Source of the DNA: Bdellovibrio sp. SKB1291214
GTDB taxonomy: Bacteria > Bdellovibrionota > Bdellovibrionia > Bdellovibrionales > Bdellovibrionaceae
Length of the DNA stretch: 64,000 nucleotides
NCBI RefSeq assembly: GCF_002209355.2
Contig: NZ_CP106855.1
Location: forward strand, 434,001 to 498,000
Direction of reading: 5' to 3'
Part shown: piece after piece, positions 18,128 to 26,391 of the stretch
Position numbering within the stretch: position 1 is the first letter of the stretch
How the letters are laid out: the number at the start of each line of letters is the position of its first letter
Position numbers and translations under genes: made by a program
The notes under the pieces: model-generated
The model's input: only the letters and a program-made list of their open reading frames with translations
The model's database searches: none
Told to the model about the DNA's origin: nothing

Positions 18128-20038
18128 TTAGTTCACGTCTTTGTAGTCTGCGTCGATCACATCGTCGCCGTCAGCTTTTTTCTCGCTGCCAGCGTCTGCA
18201 CCTGCTGCGCCACCTTGACCCGCATCACCTTGAGCACCTTGCTTTTTGTAAAGCTCAGAAGTCATTGTGTGAGTCAAAGATTGAAGCTTGTCGAAAGCTG
18301 CTTTCAATTCATCAGCAGATGCGCCTTTGTTCTCAAGAACTTTTTTAGCATCAGCGATGGCATCGTTCGCAGTTTTAACTTCAGCTTCAGGCAATTGAGA
18401 ACCAGAATCCTTGATCAGTTTCTCAGTTTGGTAAACCAAGTTATCCAAGTTATTTCTGTGAGTCACTGCCTCTGCTTTTTTCTTATCTTCTTCTGCGTGA
18501 CCTTCAGCATCTGCTACTGCCTTTTTGATTTCCTCTTCAGACATACCGCTTTGAGCAGTGATTTTGATCTGTTGAGTTTTACCAGAAGACATATCTTTCG
18601 CAGATACGTGCAAGATACCGTTCGCGTCCATGTCGAATGTTACTTCAACTTGAGGAACGCCACGTGGAGCTGGTGGAATACCCACTAGTTCAAAACGACC
18701 TAGTGTTTTATTGTCACTAGCCATCTTACGCTCACCTTGAAGAACGTGGATGTCTACGGCTGGTTGATTATCGGCTGCTGTCGAGAACACTTGTGATTTC
18801 TTAGTAGGAATCGCCGTGTTGCGCTCGATAAGCGGAGTCATCACACCACCCAAAGTTTCAATACCCAATGAAAGCGGAGTTACGTCTAGCAACAACACGT
18901 CTTTCACGTCACCCGCAAGTACGCCCCCTTGAACTGCTGCACCGATAGCAACAACTTCGTCTGGGTTCACTGTGCGGTTTGGCTCTTTACCGAAGAAGTC
19001 TTTAACTGCTTTTTGGATTGAAGGGATACGTGTAGAACCACCCACCAATACAACTTCGTCAATTTCAGAAGCTTTCATACCAGCATCAGCCAAAGCTTTG
19101 CGGCAAGGCTCCATAGAGCGTTTCACTAGATCTTCAGTCATTTGATCGAATTTTGCGCGAGACAATTTAGTTTGCAAATGCTTAGGACCTGTTTGGTCTG
19201 CCGTAATGAACGGAAGATTGATTTCAGTTTCTTGAGCAGATGAAAGTTCGATTTTTGCTTTCTCAGCCGCTTCTTTCAAACGTTGAAGAGCCATTTTATC
19301 GTTTTTCAAATCGATACCTTGGTCTTTTTTGAACTCAGTGATCAACCATTCCAAGATAACTGTATCGAAGTTGTCACCACCCAAGTGCGTGTCACCGTTC
19401 GTAGAACGAACTTCAACAACACCGTCACCAACTTCTAGGATGGAGATATCGAATGTACCACCACCGAAGTCGAAGATAGCGATCTTCTCTTCTTTTTTCT
19501 TATCCATACCATACGCCAATGCAGCCGCTGTTGGCTCATTGATGATACGTTTGATTTCAAGACCTGCGATACGACCCGCGTCCTTAGTAGCTTGGCGTTG
19601 AGCATCGTTGAAGTAAGCTGGAACAGTCACAACTGCTTCAGTTACTGGCTCGCCCAAATAGTCTTCCGCAACTTTTTTAAGTTTCGCAAGAACTGCAGCA
19701 CCGATCTCTTCTGGAGATACGTTTTTGCCTTGAACTTTGAAAGCACAGTCATTGCCTTTAGCAACAACAGTGTAAGGAACAAGTTTGATTTCTTCTTGAA
19801 CTTCTTCGAAACGACGACCGATGAAACGTTTTGCAGAGTAGATTGTATTCTCTGGATTCGTCACCGCTTGACGTTTAGCGATTTGACCAACAAGACGGTC
19901 GCCATCCTTAGTGTAAGCAACAACTGAAGGAGTCGTACGAGCACCCTCTTCGTTCACTAGAACTTTGGCTTCTCCGCCTTCCATAATAGCGACGCATGAG
20001 TTTGTCGTCCCTAAGTCGATACCAATAATTTTACCCAT
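18128..20038 (-). CDS. dnaK: Chaperone DnaK (Hsp70)
   Basis: 636-residue Hsp70, full length. ATPase motifs [22 protein letters not shown] and [14 protein letters not shown]; linker [19 protein letters not shown]; substrate-binding domain and a GA/GD-rich C-terminus ending in [11 protein letters not shown], the conserved DnaJ/GrpE-interacting tail. ATG 20038 follows AAGGAG; the longer open frame to 20095 carries a non-conserved leader. dnaJ and grpE are not adjacent here. No CIRCE (TTAGCACTC-N9-GAGTGCTAA) and no clear sigma-32 promoter was seen in 20039-20146, so its heat control is not visible. Confidence 0.98.
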   Translation of the reverse strand: MGKIIGIDLGTTNSCVAIMEGGEAKVLVNEEGARTTPSVVAYTKDGDRLVGQIAKRQAVTNPENTIYSAKRFIGRRFEEVQEEIKLVPYTVVAKGNDCAFKVQGKNVSPEEIGAAVLAKLKKVAEDYLGEPVTEAVVTVPAYFNDAQRQATKDAGRIAGLEIKRIINEPTAAALAYGMDKKKEEKIAIFDFGGGTFDISILEVGDGVVEVRSTNGDTHLGGDNFDTVILEWLITEFKKDQGIDLKNDKMALQRLKEAAEKAKIELSSAQETEINLPFITADQTGPKHLQTKLSRAKFDQMTEDLVKRSMEPCRKALADAGMKASEIDEVVLVGGSTRIPSIQKAVKDFFGKEPNRTVNPDEVVAIGAAVQGGVLAGDVKDVLLLDVTPLSLGIETLGGVMTPLIERNTAIPTKKSQVFSTAADNQPAVDIHVLQGERKMASDNKTLGRFELVGIPPAPRGVPQVEVTFDMDANGILHVSAKDMSSGKTQQIKITAQSGMSEEEIKKAVADAEGHAEEDKKKAEAVTHRNNLDNLVYQTEKLIKDSGSQLPEAEVKTANDAIADAKKVLENKGASADELKAAFDKLQSLTHTMTSELYKKQGAQGDAGQGGAAGADAGSEKKADGDDVIDADYKDVN

Positions 20039-20146
20039 GTTTGATTTCTCCTTAAATGCCCACCTGGATTTCGTAATCATCCCAGTGTCAGCCAATACCG
20101 TGGTAATTTATTAATTAAAGCTTGAATAACACAGGATAAATGTGGG

Positions 20147-20458
20147 TTCGGATGGCATTCCGTCAAGCTGCCGAATTACTTTTTTTCATTCGAAAAAAGG
20201 GCTCTTATTTTACCCGTATTATCAGCTACTTAGACATAAGCCTCCTGCTTACTTCGGAGGCACCAACCCTTGCGCTGCGCGCAAGACGTGACGGAATCTT
20301 AATCCAGTTCAGTACAAGCTTACGGACTTTTAACTCGTGTTACACCGCACCTTAGGGAATGATGATCCTTCGCTCCTCTCTTAAAAACACAAAGTTCCTT
20401 AAGGAAAGAGTCCCTCTAGGCCCTGGTGAAACCCTTCATTCCCAGGGCCATTTTTTTT
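20147..20458 (+). ncRNA. Candidate structured non-coding RNA with intrinsic terminator
   Basis: No convincing protein is encoded between dnaK and 20534, but the plus strand is strongly structured. ATTCCGTCA (20157-20165) pairs perfectly with TGACGGAAT (20289-20297), closing a domain that contains three hairpins: 20179-20199 (C-T6/A6-G), 20240-20261 (GCCTCC/GGAGGC) and 20269-20285 (CTTGCGC/GCGCAAG). A second domain runs to a strong terminator at 20419-20458. The 5' end is a guess from a GATAAA hexamer at 20135. It is not tmRNA, RNase P RNA or SRP RNA by signature; 6S RNA could not be confirmed. It could also be two RNAs, or a long leader, but the terminator stands before the next gene. Confidence 0.6.
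20419..20458 (+). terminator. Strong intrinsic terminator of the candidate ncRNA
   Basis: GGCCCTGG (20419-20426) pairs with CCAGGGCC (20442-20449), followed by A and eight T. The 3' arm overlaps TCATTCCC (20436-20443), which is also complementary to GGGAATGA at 20355-20362. Confidence 0.9.
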
Positions 20459-20533
20459 GCGCAAAATGTGTGTGAACAGCCCCTCTTGACGAAAGTTCCT
20501 GCTGACTTCACCGTCTTGCTATAAGGAGCTCAT

Positions 20534-20791
20534 ATGAAAATCGTTATCCTTTTATCGATCATCTTAGGCGTTTCAATGGCGAATGCTGCCGACAGTGGCG
20601 AGCACACAGCCAACACAAATCCACCAACAGCACGAGAGAACACGACGACCAATGAAGGAACTGGAATGGAAAGAAAAGATCCCTCATCCAGTGCCTTTAA
20701 AAAACATCGTGGCGATGCCAGTCGCAGCAAACAGACCAAAGCGAAATCCTCGAGCACTGAAGAGCCCGTATCACCGAGTCAAACGAAATGA
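20534..20791 (+). CDS. Small exported disordered protein
   Basis: 85 residues; a clean signal peptide (KIVILLSIILGVSMANA, cut before ADSGE) followed by a hydrophilic region rich in T, S, K, E, N and P with no predicted fold. TAAGGAGCTCAT gives a good ribosome site. It follows the ncRNA terminator by 75 bases and ends at its own terminator, so it is monocistronic. No family recognised. Confidence 0.75.
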   Translation: MKIVILLSIILGVSMANAADSGEHTANTNPPTARENTTTNEGTGMERKDPSSSAFKKHRGDASRSKQTKAKSSSTEEPVSPSQTK

Positions 20792-20792
20792 A

Positions 20793-20816
20793 AAAAGCCC
20801 GCATCAGCGGGCTTTT
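20793..20816. terminator. Bidirectional terminator
   Basis: AAAAGCCCGC / GCGGGCTTTT with a four-base loop, between the small exported gene (plus) and the dipeptidase gene (minus). Confidence 0.9.
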
Positions 20817-20830
20817 CTATTCAGAGTTGC

Positions 20831-21439
20831 TTATTCTAGGATCAAATGTTTTCCATGCACTTGATCTTTCGGCAAGGCATTGAAATGCCACCACTCGTGC
20901 TCAAGAACTTTGAAGCCTTGATCTTCCATAAGATTTCTTAAGATCATGCGATTGCTAAATTGAAGATTCGAAAGTTCACCCGATTTTAGGAATTGTTGTT
21001 CAAGCTTAGGTTGCGCCAGTTCTCTGAAATCGTCAAAGCCCGTCCCCATATCCAGATAATCACCATCCCGTTCAATCAAAGTCAGATCCATGGCCATGCC
21101 AAAATTATGCAATGATCCCGGATGAGGAGGCGCCACGTAATTCTGAAACGGAGTGCCCTCAAGATGTTTGTAAAACTCTGCCTGAATACTGCGGGGACGA
21201 AGTGCATCCCAAATCAGAAATTTTAAGGTGGGATGTTTCCTTTTAAGCTCTTCACAAGCGCGCATGAACATATCATAGGCTATTGGCGCCACGAAACAGC
21301 GATCAAAACCCTGATACACGTCACGATTCATAAAGTTATCCGCAGTGGCGTACTTTAATTGCAATGACACTTGTTCGGAATCTTTGATCTCGCGAAAGTT
21401 TTTTTCAATCCATTCAATTTGTTTCTCAAATGATGTCAT
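20831..21439 (-). CDS. D-Ala-D-Ala dipeptidase, VanX/DdpX family (peptidase M15D)
   Basis: 202-residue zinc dipeptidase without signal peptide, so cytoplasmic. Motifs: IWDALRPRSIQAEF with the conserved Arg, the zinc-binding GSLHNFGMAMDLTL (SxHxxGxAxD) and EHEWWHFN with catalytic Glu and third zinc ligand. VanX-type enzymes hydrolyse D-Ala-D-Ala; in non-resistant bacteria they recycle wall dipeptide as a nutrient. No vanH/vanA neighbours exist, so resistance is unlikely. A 94-base gap with a hairpin separates it from catB upstream. Confidence 0.9.
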   Translation of the reverse strand: MTSFEKQIEWIEKNFREIKDSEQVSLQLKYATADNFMNRDVYQGFDRCFVAPIAYDMFMRACEELKRKHPTLKFLIWDALRPRSIQAEFYKHLEGTPFQNYVAPPHPGSLHNFGMAMDLTLIERDGDYLDMGTGFDDFRELAQPKLEQQFLKSGELSNLQFSNRMILRNLMEDQGFKVLEHEWWHFNALPKDQVHGKHLILE

Positions 21440-21497
21440 GCAAATACTTTACAAGGATTCCCTGCTCGTTCAACCTATTAACTTCTTAAACTATCAT

Positions 21498-21531
21498 CCC
21501 CTTGCGCAATTTGAAATGACTGTGCAAGGGG
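21498..21531 (-). terminator. Hairpin downstream of catB
   Basis: CCCCTTGC / GCAAGGGG arms with an 18-base loop just after the catB stop. There is no T run on the minus strand, so it may be a weak terminator or an RNA 3' stabiliser. Confidence 0.5.
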
Positions 21532-21533
21532 GC

Positions 21534-22187
21534 CTATAAGGCAGTGACTTGAGCATCGACTTTGCGTTTTTCCCAAAAGCGATACAGTTCTACGATGTCA
21601 CTGTTCGTTAGCAGTGGCATTGCCTCAGCTAGCAAAGTTTTAGACCAATCCCACCACTTCATTTCTAAAAGCATCGAGATCTGTTGATCAGAAAAGCGTT
21701 TGCGCACGACTTCTCCACCACCCACGACGATGGAATAAGGTTCTATATTTTTCGTAACAACAGCGCGAGCCCCGATCACCGCTCCGTCTCCCACCCGCAC
21801 CCCAGGCATAATCATCGCTTCGGTGCCAATCCAAACATCATTACCGATGACGGTATCGCCAGCTGGACGATATGAATTCTGAGCTTTTGCAAATGTTGGA
21901 TCGTGAGTGATAAATGCGAAGGGATAAGTGGATGCCCATTCTTTGCGATGACCTTGATTTCCTCCCATCAAAAAGGCAGCTCCCGAACCAATGGAACAAA
22001 ACTTTCCGATAATTAACTTATCTACATCGGAACGATCCCGTGGCAGATACCATGCGCAATCGTCGAATGAATGGCCATGATAGTAACCGGAATAATAGCT
22101 GTAATCGCCAACCATGATATTAGGATTCGTTGTTTGTTCTTTAAGGGATTTGCCGGAGAATGGAGTGGGAAAATAATTATTTGTCAT
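21534..22187 (-). CDS. catB: CatB-type chloramphenicol/xenobiotic acetyltransferase
   Basis: 217-residue hexapeptide-repeat acetyltransferase, the typical length of CatB/XAT enzymes, which O-acetylate chloramphenicol with acetyl-CoA. Signature segments: [59 protein letters not shown] (His80 aligns with the catalytic His) and [20 protein letters not shown], then [20 protein letters not shown]. The usual GGNPAK loop near residue 170 is replaced by [10 protein letters not shown]. It sits alone, not in an integron or transposon, so it looks like a chromosomal intrinsic gene. True substrate is not certain. Confidence 0.92.
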   Translation of the reverse strand: MTNNYFPTPFSGKSLKEQTTNPNIMVGDYSYYSGYYHGHSFDDCAWYLPRDRSDVDKLIIGKFCSIGSGAAFLMGGNQGHRKEWASTYPFAFITHDPTFAKAQNSYRPAGDTVIGNDVWIGTEAMIMPGVRVGDGAVIGARAVVTKNIEPYSIVVGGGEVVRKRFSDQQISMLLEMKWWDWSKTLLAEAMPLLTNSDIVELYRFWEKRKVDAQVTAL

Positions 22188-22263
22188 GCCTTAAGCGTAG
22201 GCACTGGGACATGAACCCTCAAGTAAACAATATCAAGTCCCGCATAGTACACATTTTGGACTC

Positions 22264-22644
22264 TTAAATCTTTACGAATTTTTTGGCTAAATTTGTCAGA
22301 AGATAAATCACCGAGCAGGAAGCAAATGCCGCAGCTCCCAGTCCCCCACCGATTCCCCGGGCAAAGGGAATTAGAAACGTAAAAATCATTCCAAAGATGA
22401 TGCTGGCAATTAACACTCTTCTCCAGCCTAAGCGCGATTTATCTGTCATGCCGACGAAGGTCGCTCCAAAGAATGCTGCCTGCAAAGCTCCCTCCCAATT
22501 AATCCCTGTCAGCTTTAAGCAAATCACGAAGATCAAGGTAGGAAACGCGGACGCGCGAACTGTCGGCCAATGATGTGTATGAATTAAATAATAAGTGATC
22601 TGTGCGCTGATCATTGAAACCAGCATCACTCCGAATAACGTCAT
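22264..22644 (-). CDS. Small membrane protein, second of a related pair
   Basis: 126 residues with about four hydrophobic segments; family not recognised. Its central-to-C-terminal part (ATFVGM ... RRVLIASIIFGMIFTFL ... GIGGGLGAAAFAS) aligns with the same region of the upstream protein (GAFVAM ... QILMVSAIGSLIYFAM ... GLGGRLGLIAFIS). The start overlaps the upstream stop by four bases (ATGA). The pair probably forms a heteromeric membrane complex; function unknown. Confidence 0.75.
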   Translation of the reverse strand: MTLFGVMLVSMISAQITYYLIHTHHWPTVRASAFPTLIFVICLKLTGINWEGALQAAFFGATFVGMTDKSRLGWRRVLIASIIFGMIFTFLIPFARGIGGGLGAAAFASCSVIYLLTNLAKKFVKI

Positions 22645-23027
22645 AGCATCACCTTCAATGCCAACCCCAATAACGATGAAATAAAAGCGATTAATCCCAA
22701 CCTGCCACCAAGCCCCTTAAAGTATCTGCTCATGGCAAAATAAATCAGACTTCCAATGGCAGACACCATCAAAATCTGCCAAAAACCTTGTTCTGTGATT
22801 TTAGAGCCCATTGCCACAAAGGCACCCATATAGATATTTGCATGGACGTGGGTGCTTTCGATTCGTTTGGTTTCAGGAATAAAAGTTCCTAGCAGGCCGG
22901 TCACGGCCGCCGCTTCCACAGGAGTCATGCCTGATCGAGCCTGCAAGAAAAAGCAGGACATACATCCCAATAAGAATGTGAAAAACTTCAGCAGCCAAAG
23001 CTGAAAGTATTGAAGTGGCAAAGTCAT
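22641..23027 (-). CDS. Small membrane protein, first of a related pair
   Basis: 128 residues; not recognised. Hydrophobic segments at about 12-30, 36-50, 66-98 and 105-127, with a polar THVHANIYMG loop before the second half. Shares the G-x-F-V-x-M ... G-L/I-G-G-x-L-G ... AF-x-S pattern with the protein encoded downstream, so one gene probably arose from the other by duplication. CAGGA lies 6 bases before the ATG. Divergent from the YkgJ-like gene by 34 bases. Confidence 0.75.
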   Translation of the reverse strand: MTLPLQYFQLWLLKFFTFLLGCMSCFFLQARSGMTPVEAAAVTGLLGTFIPETKRIESTHVHANIYMGAFVAMGSKITEQGFWQILMVSAIGSLIYFAMSRYFKGLGGRLGLIAFISSLLGLALKVML

Positions 23028-23061
23028 GGCTAATCCTGACGAACAAAGCTATTCTTAAGAA

Positions 23062-23712
23062 ATGACATTTTCTGAGTTTCTGGCACAGCATCCCCGCCTG
23101 ACAAGGTCTTTTAAAAACTTTGTCACTGAATATGAAACAAAGTTGGATGCGGCTACATTTGAATCCTTTTTGAACTCTTTAGGGACCGAGTTGTCACGAA
23201 TTCATAGTGAGCTGAGTGAAATTTCTGATGATGTATTGCGCGCTCGTGCCCTTCATCACCTGGTCGAAGCAGAAATCGAATCGGAAAAAGATATCAAGAT
23301 TAGCTGCCGTAAAGGATGCTCCGCTTGTTGCCATATGGAAGTCGAAATCACAAGTTACGAGGCAAAGATCCTGAGTCAACTCGTCAAAGAAGGTCACGCA
23401 ATTGACCGTGCAAGATTAAAGCGGCAAAGCCAGCGAACTTTGCAAGATCCTCAGTGGAAACAAGGCCCCCGTCATGCGGACAACCCTTGCGTATTTCTAA
23501 ATGGCGAAGGCTCCTGCAGTATTTATGAACACCGCCCCGTCATGTGCCGCAGGCATTCCGTAACCACTCCACCGAAAAATTGCGATACTTTGGATGCCAC
23601 CATCACAGTCCGCTATTTTCCTAAAGTAGACTTGTACATCAGTGCCGCCAATCAAGACCAACATATGACTATCGGACCGATGGCCAAAATGCTGGAAATG
23701 GAACTGACTTAG
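23062..23712 (+). CDS. YkgJ-family cysteine-cluster protein
   Basis: 216-residue cytosolic protein with the YkgJ/CxxCxxCC cluster: CRKGCSACCHME (residues about 88-99), then NPCVFLNGEGSCSIYEHRPVM and CRRH. The eight-cysteine pattern binds zinc or an iron-sulfur cluster; family members have been linked to protein or flagellin modification (FliB-like), but here no target is evident. The N-terminal 80 residues are helical. It ends 7 bases before the convergent 59-residue gene. Confidence 0.9.
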   Translation: MTFSEFLAQHPRLTRSFKNFVTEYETKLDAATFESFLNSLGTELSRIHSELSEISDDVLRARALHHLVEAEIESEKDIKISCRKGCSACCHMEVEITSYEAKILSQLVKEGHAIDRARLKRQSQRTLQDPQWKQGPRHADNPCVFLNGEGSCSIYEHRPVMCRRHSVTTPPKNCDTLDATITVRYFPKVDLYISAANQDQHMTIGPMAKMLEMELT

Positions 23713-23718
23713 GTAATT

Positions 23719-23898
23719 CTATTTACTCAAGTCCTTGCGTGATCTTTCGTCGACTTGTTTTCCAGTGGTATCAGCGGTCCCTGAATACTGTCCTTTTCCA
23801 GGGTTTCTTTCTTCTAGTGGATTCGACTTGCTAATGCCATTGTCGCCTTGGTCTATGCCGGGAATTCCAGTTACGCCGATGGGTTTATTTTGTTCCAT
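23719..23898 (-). CDS. 59-residue hydrophilic protein
   Basis: A small gene with a strong ribosome site (GGAGGCCTT before ATG 23898) and a stop at 23719. The product begins MEQNKPIGVTGIPGIDQG and is rich in G, N, D, K, S and T with no hydrophobic segment or Cys, so probably disordered. The opposite-strand frame across the same bases has no ribosome site. No family recognised. Convergent with the YkgJ-like gene. Confidence 0.65.
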   Translation of the reverse strand: MEQNKPIGVTGIPGIDQGDNGISKSNPLEERNPGKGQYSGTADTTGKQVDERSRKDLSK

Positions 23899-24022
23899 AA
23901 GGCCTCCTATTCTTAGAGTCCATTATGGCGAGCAATGACTATTTCAGTATTTTGAATATCGGGAATATGTGAAATTTCACAAGCGCCACTTATCTAAAGG
24001 CCAATTTATTGCAAAAACAAAA

Positions 24023-24382
24023 TCACTCATTATATTTTCTATTAGAGCCTTTGGCCGTCTCGATAGGATATTTAGCTGCGTTTTTTGCAAGCTTTTTGTG
24101 AACTGCTGCACCTATATCAATTTTGTTCATCTGAGCAAAGCGCAAAACAAAGAACATCACATCAGCCAATTCATCCGAAACTTTTTCTTTAAACTCCGGT
24201 GTGCTCATTTTTTCTTGGATTTGGGATTCAGTTTTAAAGCGAAACAAATCCAAAAGCTCGTTCGCTTCCGTTGACATACCGATTGCCAAATCCTTGGGAG
24301 GATGAAATTGATCCCAATCACGCTCCTCGCAGAACTTTTGAACCGTTTTGATGATTTCAGAAATGGAATCCTGGTGTGCCAT
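24023..24382 (-). CDS. MazG-like nucleotide pyrophosphohydrolase (dCTPase/RS21-C6 type)
   Basis: 119-residue all-alpha NTP pyrophosphatase. The metal-binding motifs are STEANELLDLFR (ExxE) and VSDELADVMFFVLRFA (ExxD), in the spacing of the compact DCTPP1/MazG group that removes non-canonical dNTPs. It starts one base after the tag stop, so both form a two-gene nucleotide-damage operon: one removes alkylated base from DNA, the other cleans the pool. A basic C-terminal tail ends the protein. Confidence 0.9.
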   Translation of the reverse strand: MAHQDSISEIIKTVQKFCEERDWDQFHPPKDLAIGMSTEANELLDLFRFKTESQIQEKMSTPEFKEKVSDELADVMFFVLRFAQMNKIDIGAAVHKKLAKNAAKYPIETAKGSNRKYNE

Positions 24383-24383
24383 C

Positions 24384-25010
24384 TTACTTCTTCTTTTTAG
24401 ATTTTTTACCCGGAGTCGGTTTTAATGCGGCGGCCGTATCGGGCTTCATTGTCTTGCTTTTATTTTTTTGATTCCACATAGGTTTAGATTTGATGATCTT
24501 GTTATAGACCTCACAACCCTTTTCATGGGCACCAGGCAAATAACCAGAACTTAGCAAAAACTCGTTCACGATTTCGCCACCGGTGAACTTAAACGTCTTT
24601 TTGAAAAGCTTCACCCATTCCTCTTTAGTCAGGGGATGGTGGTAAGCTAGCCATTTTTTAAAGGAACCGAATTCCTTTTGAATGACTAAGATGGCTTTTG
24701 CGTTTTCAATGGCCGCATTGATCTTCAAACGATTGCGAATGATACCGGGATCCTTCATCAATCTTGCACGATCACTTGCTTTGTAGGCCGCAACTTTCTT
24801 GATATTGAAGTTATGATACGCTTTACGGAACGTGTCCTGCTTTTTCAGAATCGTTTCCCAACTGAGACCCGCCTGATTGATCTCCAAAATCAAGCGGCAA
24901 AATAATTCGTCGTCGTCGTGAATTGGAAAACCATAAGCTTTATCATGATAAGGCTTATGAATGGCTTTCTTTTCATCAGACATGTGAGCAATTGCACGGC
25001 AGTAAGACAT
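24384..25010 (-). CDS. tag: DNA-3-methyladenine glycosylase I
   Basis: 208-residue Tag glycosylase that excises 3-methyladenine. Characteristic segments: YCRAIAHMSDEKKAIHKPYHD with the aromatic pocket, DDDELFCRLILEINQAGLSW and DPGIIRNRLKINAAIENAKA. The zinc-snap Cys near the N-terminus is present (SYCR), and the C-terminal HEKGCEVY supplies a second Cys. After that comes a non-conserved lysine-rich tail (KSKKKK). ATG 25010 follows GAGG; the frame is open to 25121 but that part overlaps the divergent LLM gene's leader. Coupled to the MazG-like gene. Confidence 0.92.
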   Translation of the reverse strand: MSYCRAIAHMSDEKKAIHKPYHDKAYGFPIHDDDELFCRLILEINQAGLSWETILKKQDTFRKAYHNFNIKKVAAYKASDRARLMKDPGIIRNRLKINAAIENAKAILVIQKEFGSFKKWLAYHHPLTKEEWVKLFKKTFKFTGGEIVNEFLLSSGYLPGAHEKGCEVYNKIIKSKPMWNQKNKSKTMKPDTAAALKPTPGKKSKKKK

Positions 25011-25109
25011 AATAACCTCGGCTGTCGTCATGCTAACAATTTTTTGTGCACTTTTACAATGCTTAAAACCACGAACTCCCGTTACACTAGAAAGGTCACA
25101 GGAGTTTTT

Positions 25110-26147
25110 ATGGCAGTACAACTTGAGATGGGTTTAGATACTTTCGGCGATGTTACTTATGATCTGAATGGTCGAACGCTGTCACAGGCTCAAGTCATTC
25201 GCAATGTCGTTGCGGAGGGAGTATTAGCAGACCAACTGGGGTTAGATTTTTTCGGGGTGGGCGAACATCACCGCGATGACTTTGCAGTTTCTGCTCCTGA
25301 AATTGTCTTGGCTGCCATCGCGGCACAAACGAAGAAAATTCATCTGGGCTCTGCAGTGACGGTTTTAAGTTCCGACGATCCAATTCGTGTGTTCCAAAGA
25401 TTCGCCACGATCGATGCCGTTTCAAATGGTCGAGCCGAAGTGATCATGGGACGTGGATCGTTTATTGAATCCTTTCCTCTATTTGGTTTTGACCTGCAAC
25501 AGTACGAAGAATTGTTTGAAGAAAAACTGGACTTATTCGCGCAGATTCTTAAAGGCAATCCGGTCAACTGGGAAGGTAACACCCGAGTTCCAGTCACCAA
25601 TCAAAGCGTGTTCCCGCAAACTGAAAAACCAATCCGTACTTGGATTGGCGTGGGTGGAACTCCAAAATCCGTTTTGCGAGCCGCTCACTACGGTTTCCCC
25701 CTGATGCTTGCAATTATTGGCGGCGATCCGAAAGGCTTTAAACCCTTTGTGGATCTTTACTATAAGTCACTCACGCAGTTCAATCAGCGCACGCAACCCG
25801 TGGGTGTTCACTCCCCTGGATTTATCGCTAAGACTGACGAGGAAGCCAAAGAAACCATCTGGCCACACTATCGCACGATGATGAACCGTATCGGTAAGGA
25901 TCGCGGTTGGCCGCCGATCACGAAGGAACAATTCGAGCATCAACTGGGCGAAGAGGGGTCCTTGTATGTGGGCTCCCCCGAAACTGTAGCGAATAAAATC
26001 GCAGCGACGGTCAAACATTTGGGAGTTTCAAGATTTGATTTGAAATACAGTTTGGGCAGCTTGCCGCATGAGGATCTTATGAAATGTATTGAGCTTTACG
26101 GCACCAAAGTGGTTCCTTTAGTGCGCGAAATGCTGTCACAGAAATAA
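25110..26147 (+). CDS. LLM-class flavin-dependent oxidoreductase (luciferase-like)
   Basis: 345-residue flavin monooxygenase-fold protein of the Atu2307/SP_0267-like group. Segments: MGLDTFGDV with strand 1, DQLGLDFFGVGEHHRDDF (EHH motif at the barrel top), AAIAAQTKKIHLGSAVTVLS, SNGRAEVIMGRGSFIESFPL and WIGVGGTPKSVLRAA. It would use FMNH2 or F420 to oxidise an unknown substrate. ATG 25110 follows AGGAG; a longer frame from 24918 overlaps tag and is not conserved-looking. Divergent from tag. A hairpin terminator follows. Confidence 0.92.
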   Translation: MAVQLEMGLDTFGDVTYDLNGRTLSQAQVIRNVVAEGVLADQLGLDFFGVGEHHRDDFAVSAPEIVLAAIAAQTKKIHLGSAVTVLSSDDPIRVFQRFATIDAVSNGRAEVIMGRGSFIESFPLFGFDLQQYEELFEEKLDLFAQILKGNPVNWEGNTRVPVTNQSVFPQTEKPIRTWIGVGGTPKSVLRAAHYGFPLMLAIIGGDPKGFKPFVDLYYKSLTQFNQRTQPVGVHSPGFIAKTDEEAKETIWPHYRTMMNRIGKDRGWPPITKEQFEHQLGEEGSLYVGSPETVANKIAATVKHLGVSRFDLKYSLGSLPHEDLMKCIELYGTKVVPLVREMLSQK

Positions 26148-26150
26148 ATA

Positions 26151-26187
26151 AAAACGATCGCGCGCTTCAGGTGTGATCGTTTTCATA
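26151..26187 (+). terminator. Terminator after the LLM gene
   Basis: AAAACGATC (26151-26159) pairs with GATCGTTTT (26175-26183) around a 15-base loop, ending in four T. The rest of the gap to 26391 holds no gene that I can see. Confidence 0.65.
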
Positions 26188-26391
26188 GCCCGCTCCTATT
26201 TGGTAATCTCCCCTCCGAATTCTTACTTTTCTGAAAAGTCCGCGAACGTTCCGAAGGAAAAGTTAGGGAACACCATTCACCAACGTATAGAGTTCGACTT
26301 GAATTGAGTCGAATGACAAAGATTTAGTTTAACGAACTATTCCGTTTGTTACTCTTGTAATCAGTCTATTTCTTTTTGTTTGGGGGATGAA

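Noticed and set aside
20039-20146. CIRCE or sigma-32 type heat-shock element before dnaK
   Set aside because: Searched for TTAGCACTC-N9-GAGTGCTAA and CTTGAA...CCCCAT; neither is present.
20140-20355. 71-residue plus-strand ORF in the ncRNA region
   Set aside because: No ribosome site, and the bases are better explained by stem-forming complementarity.
20831-21439. VanX as part of glycopeptide resistance
   Set aside because: No vanH, vanA-type ligase or vanRS genes are in the window; wall-peptide recycling is the simpler reading.
23735-23938. 67-residue plus-strand ORF
   Set aside because: No ribosome site; the minus-strand 59-residue frame over the same bases has GGAGG and reads like a normal hydrophilic protein.
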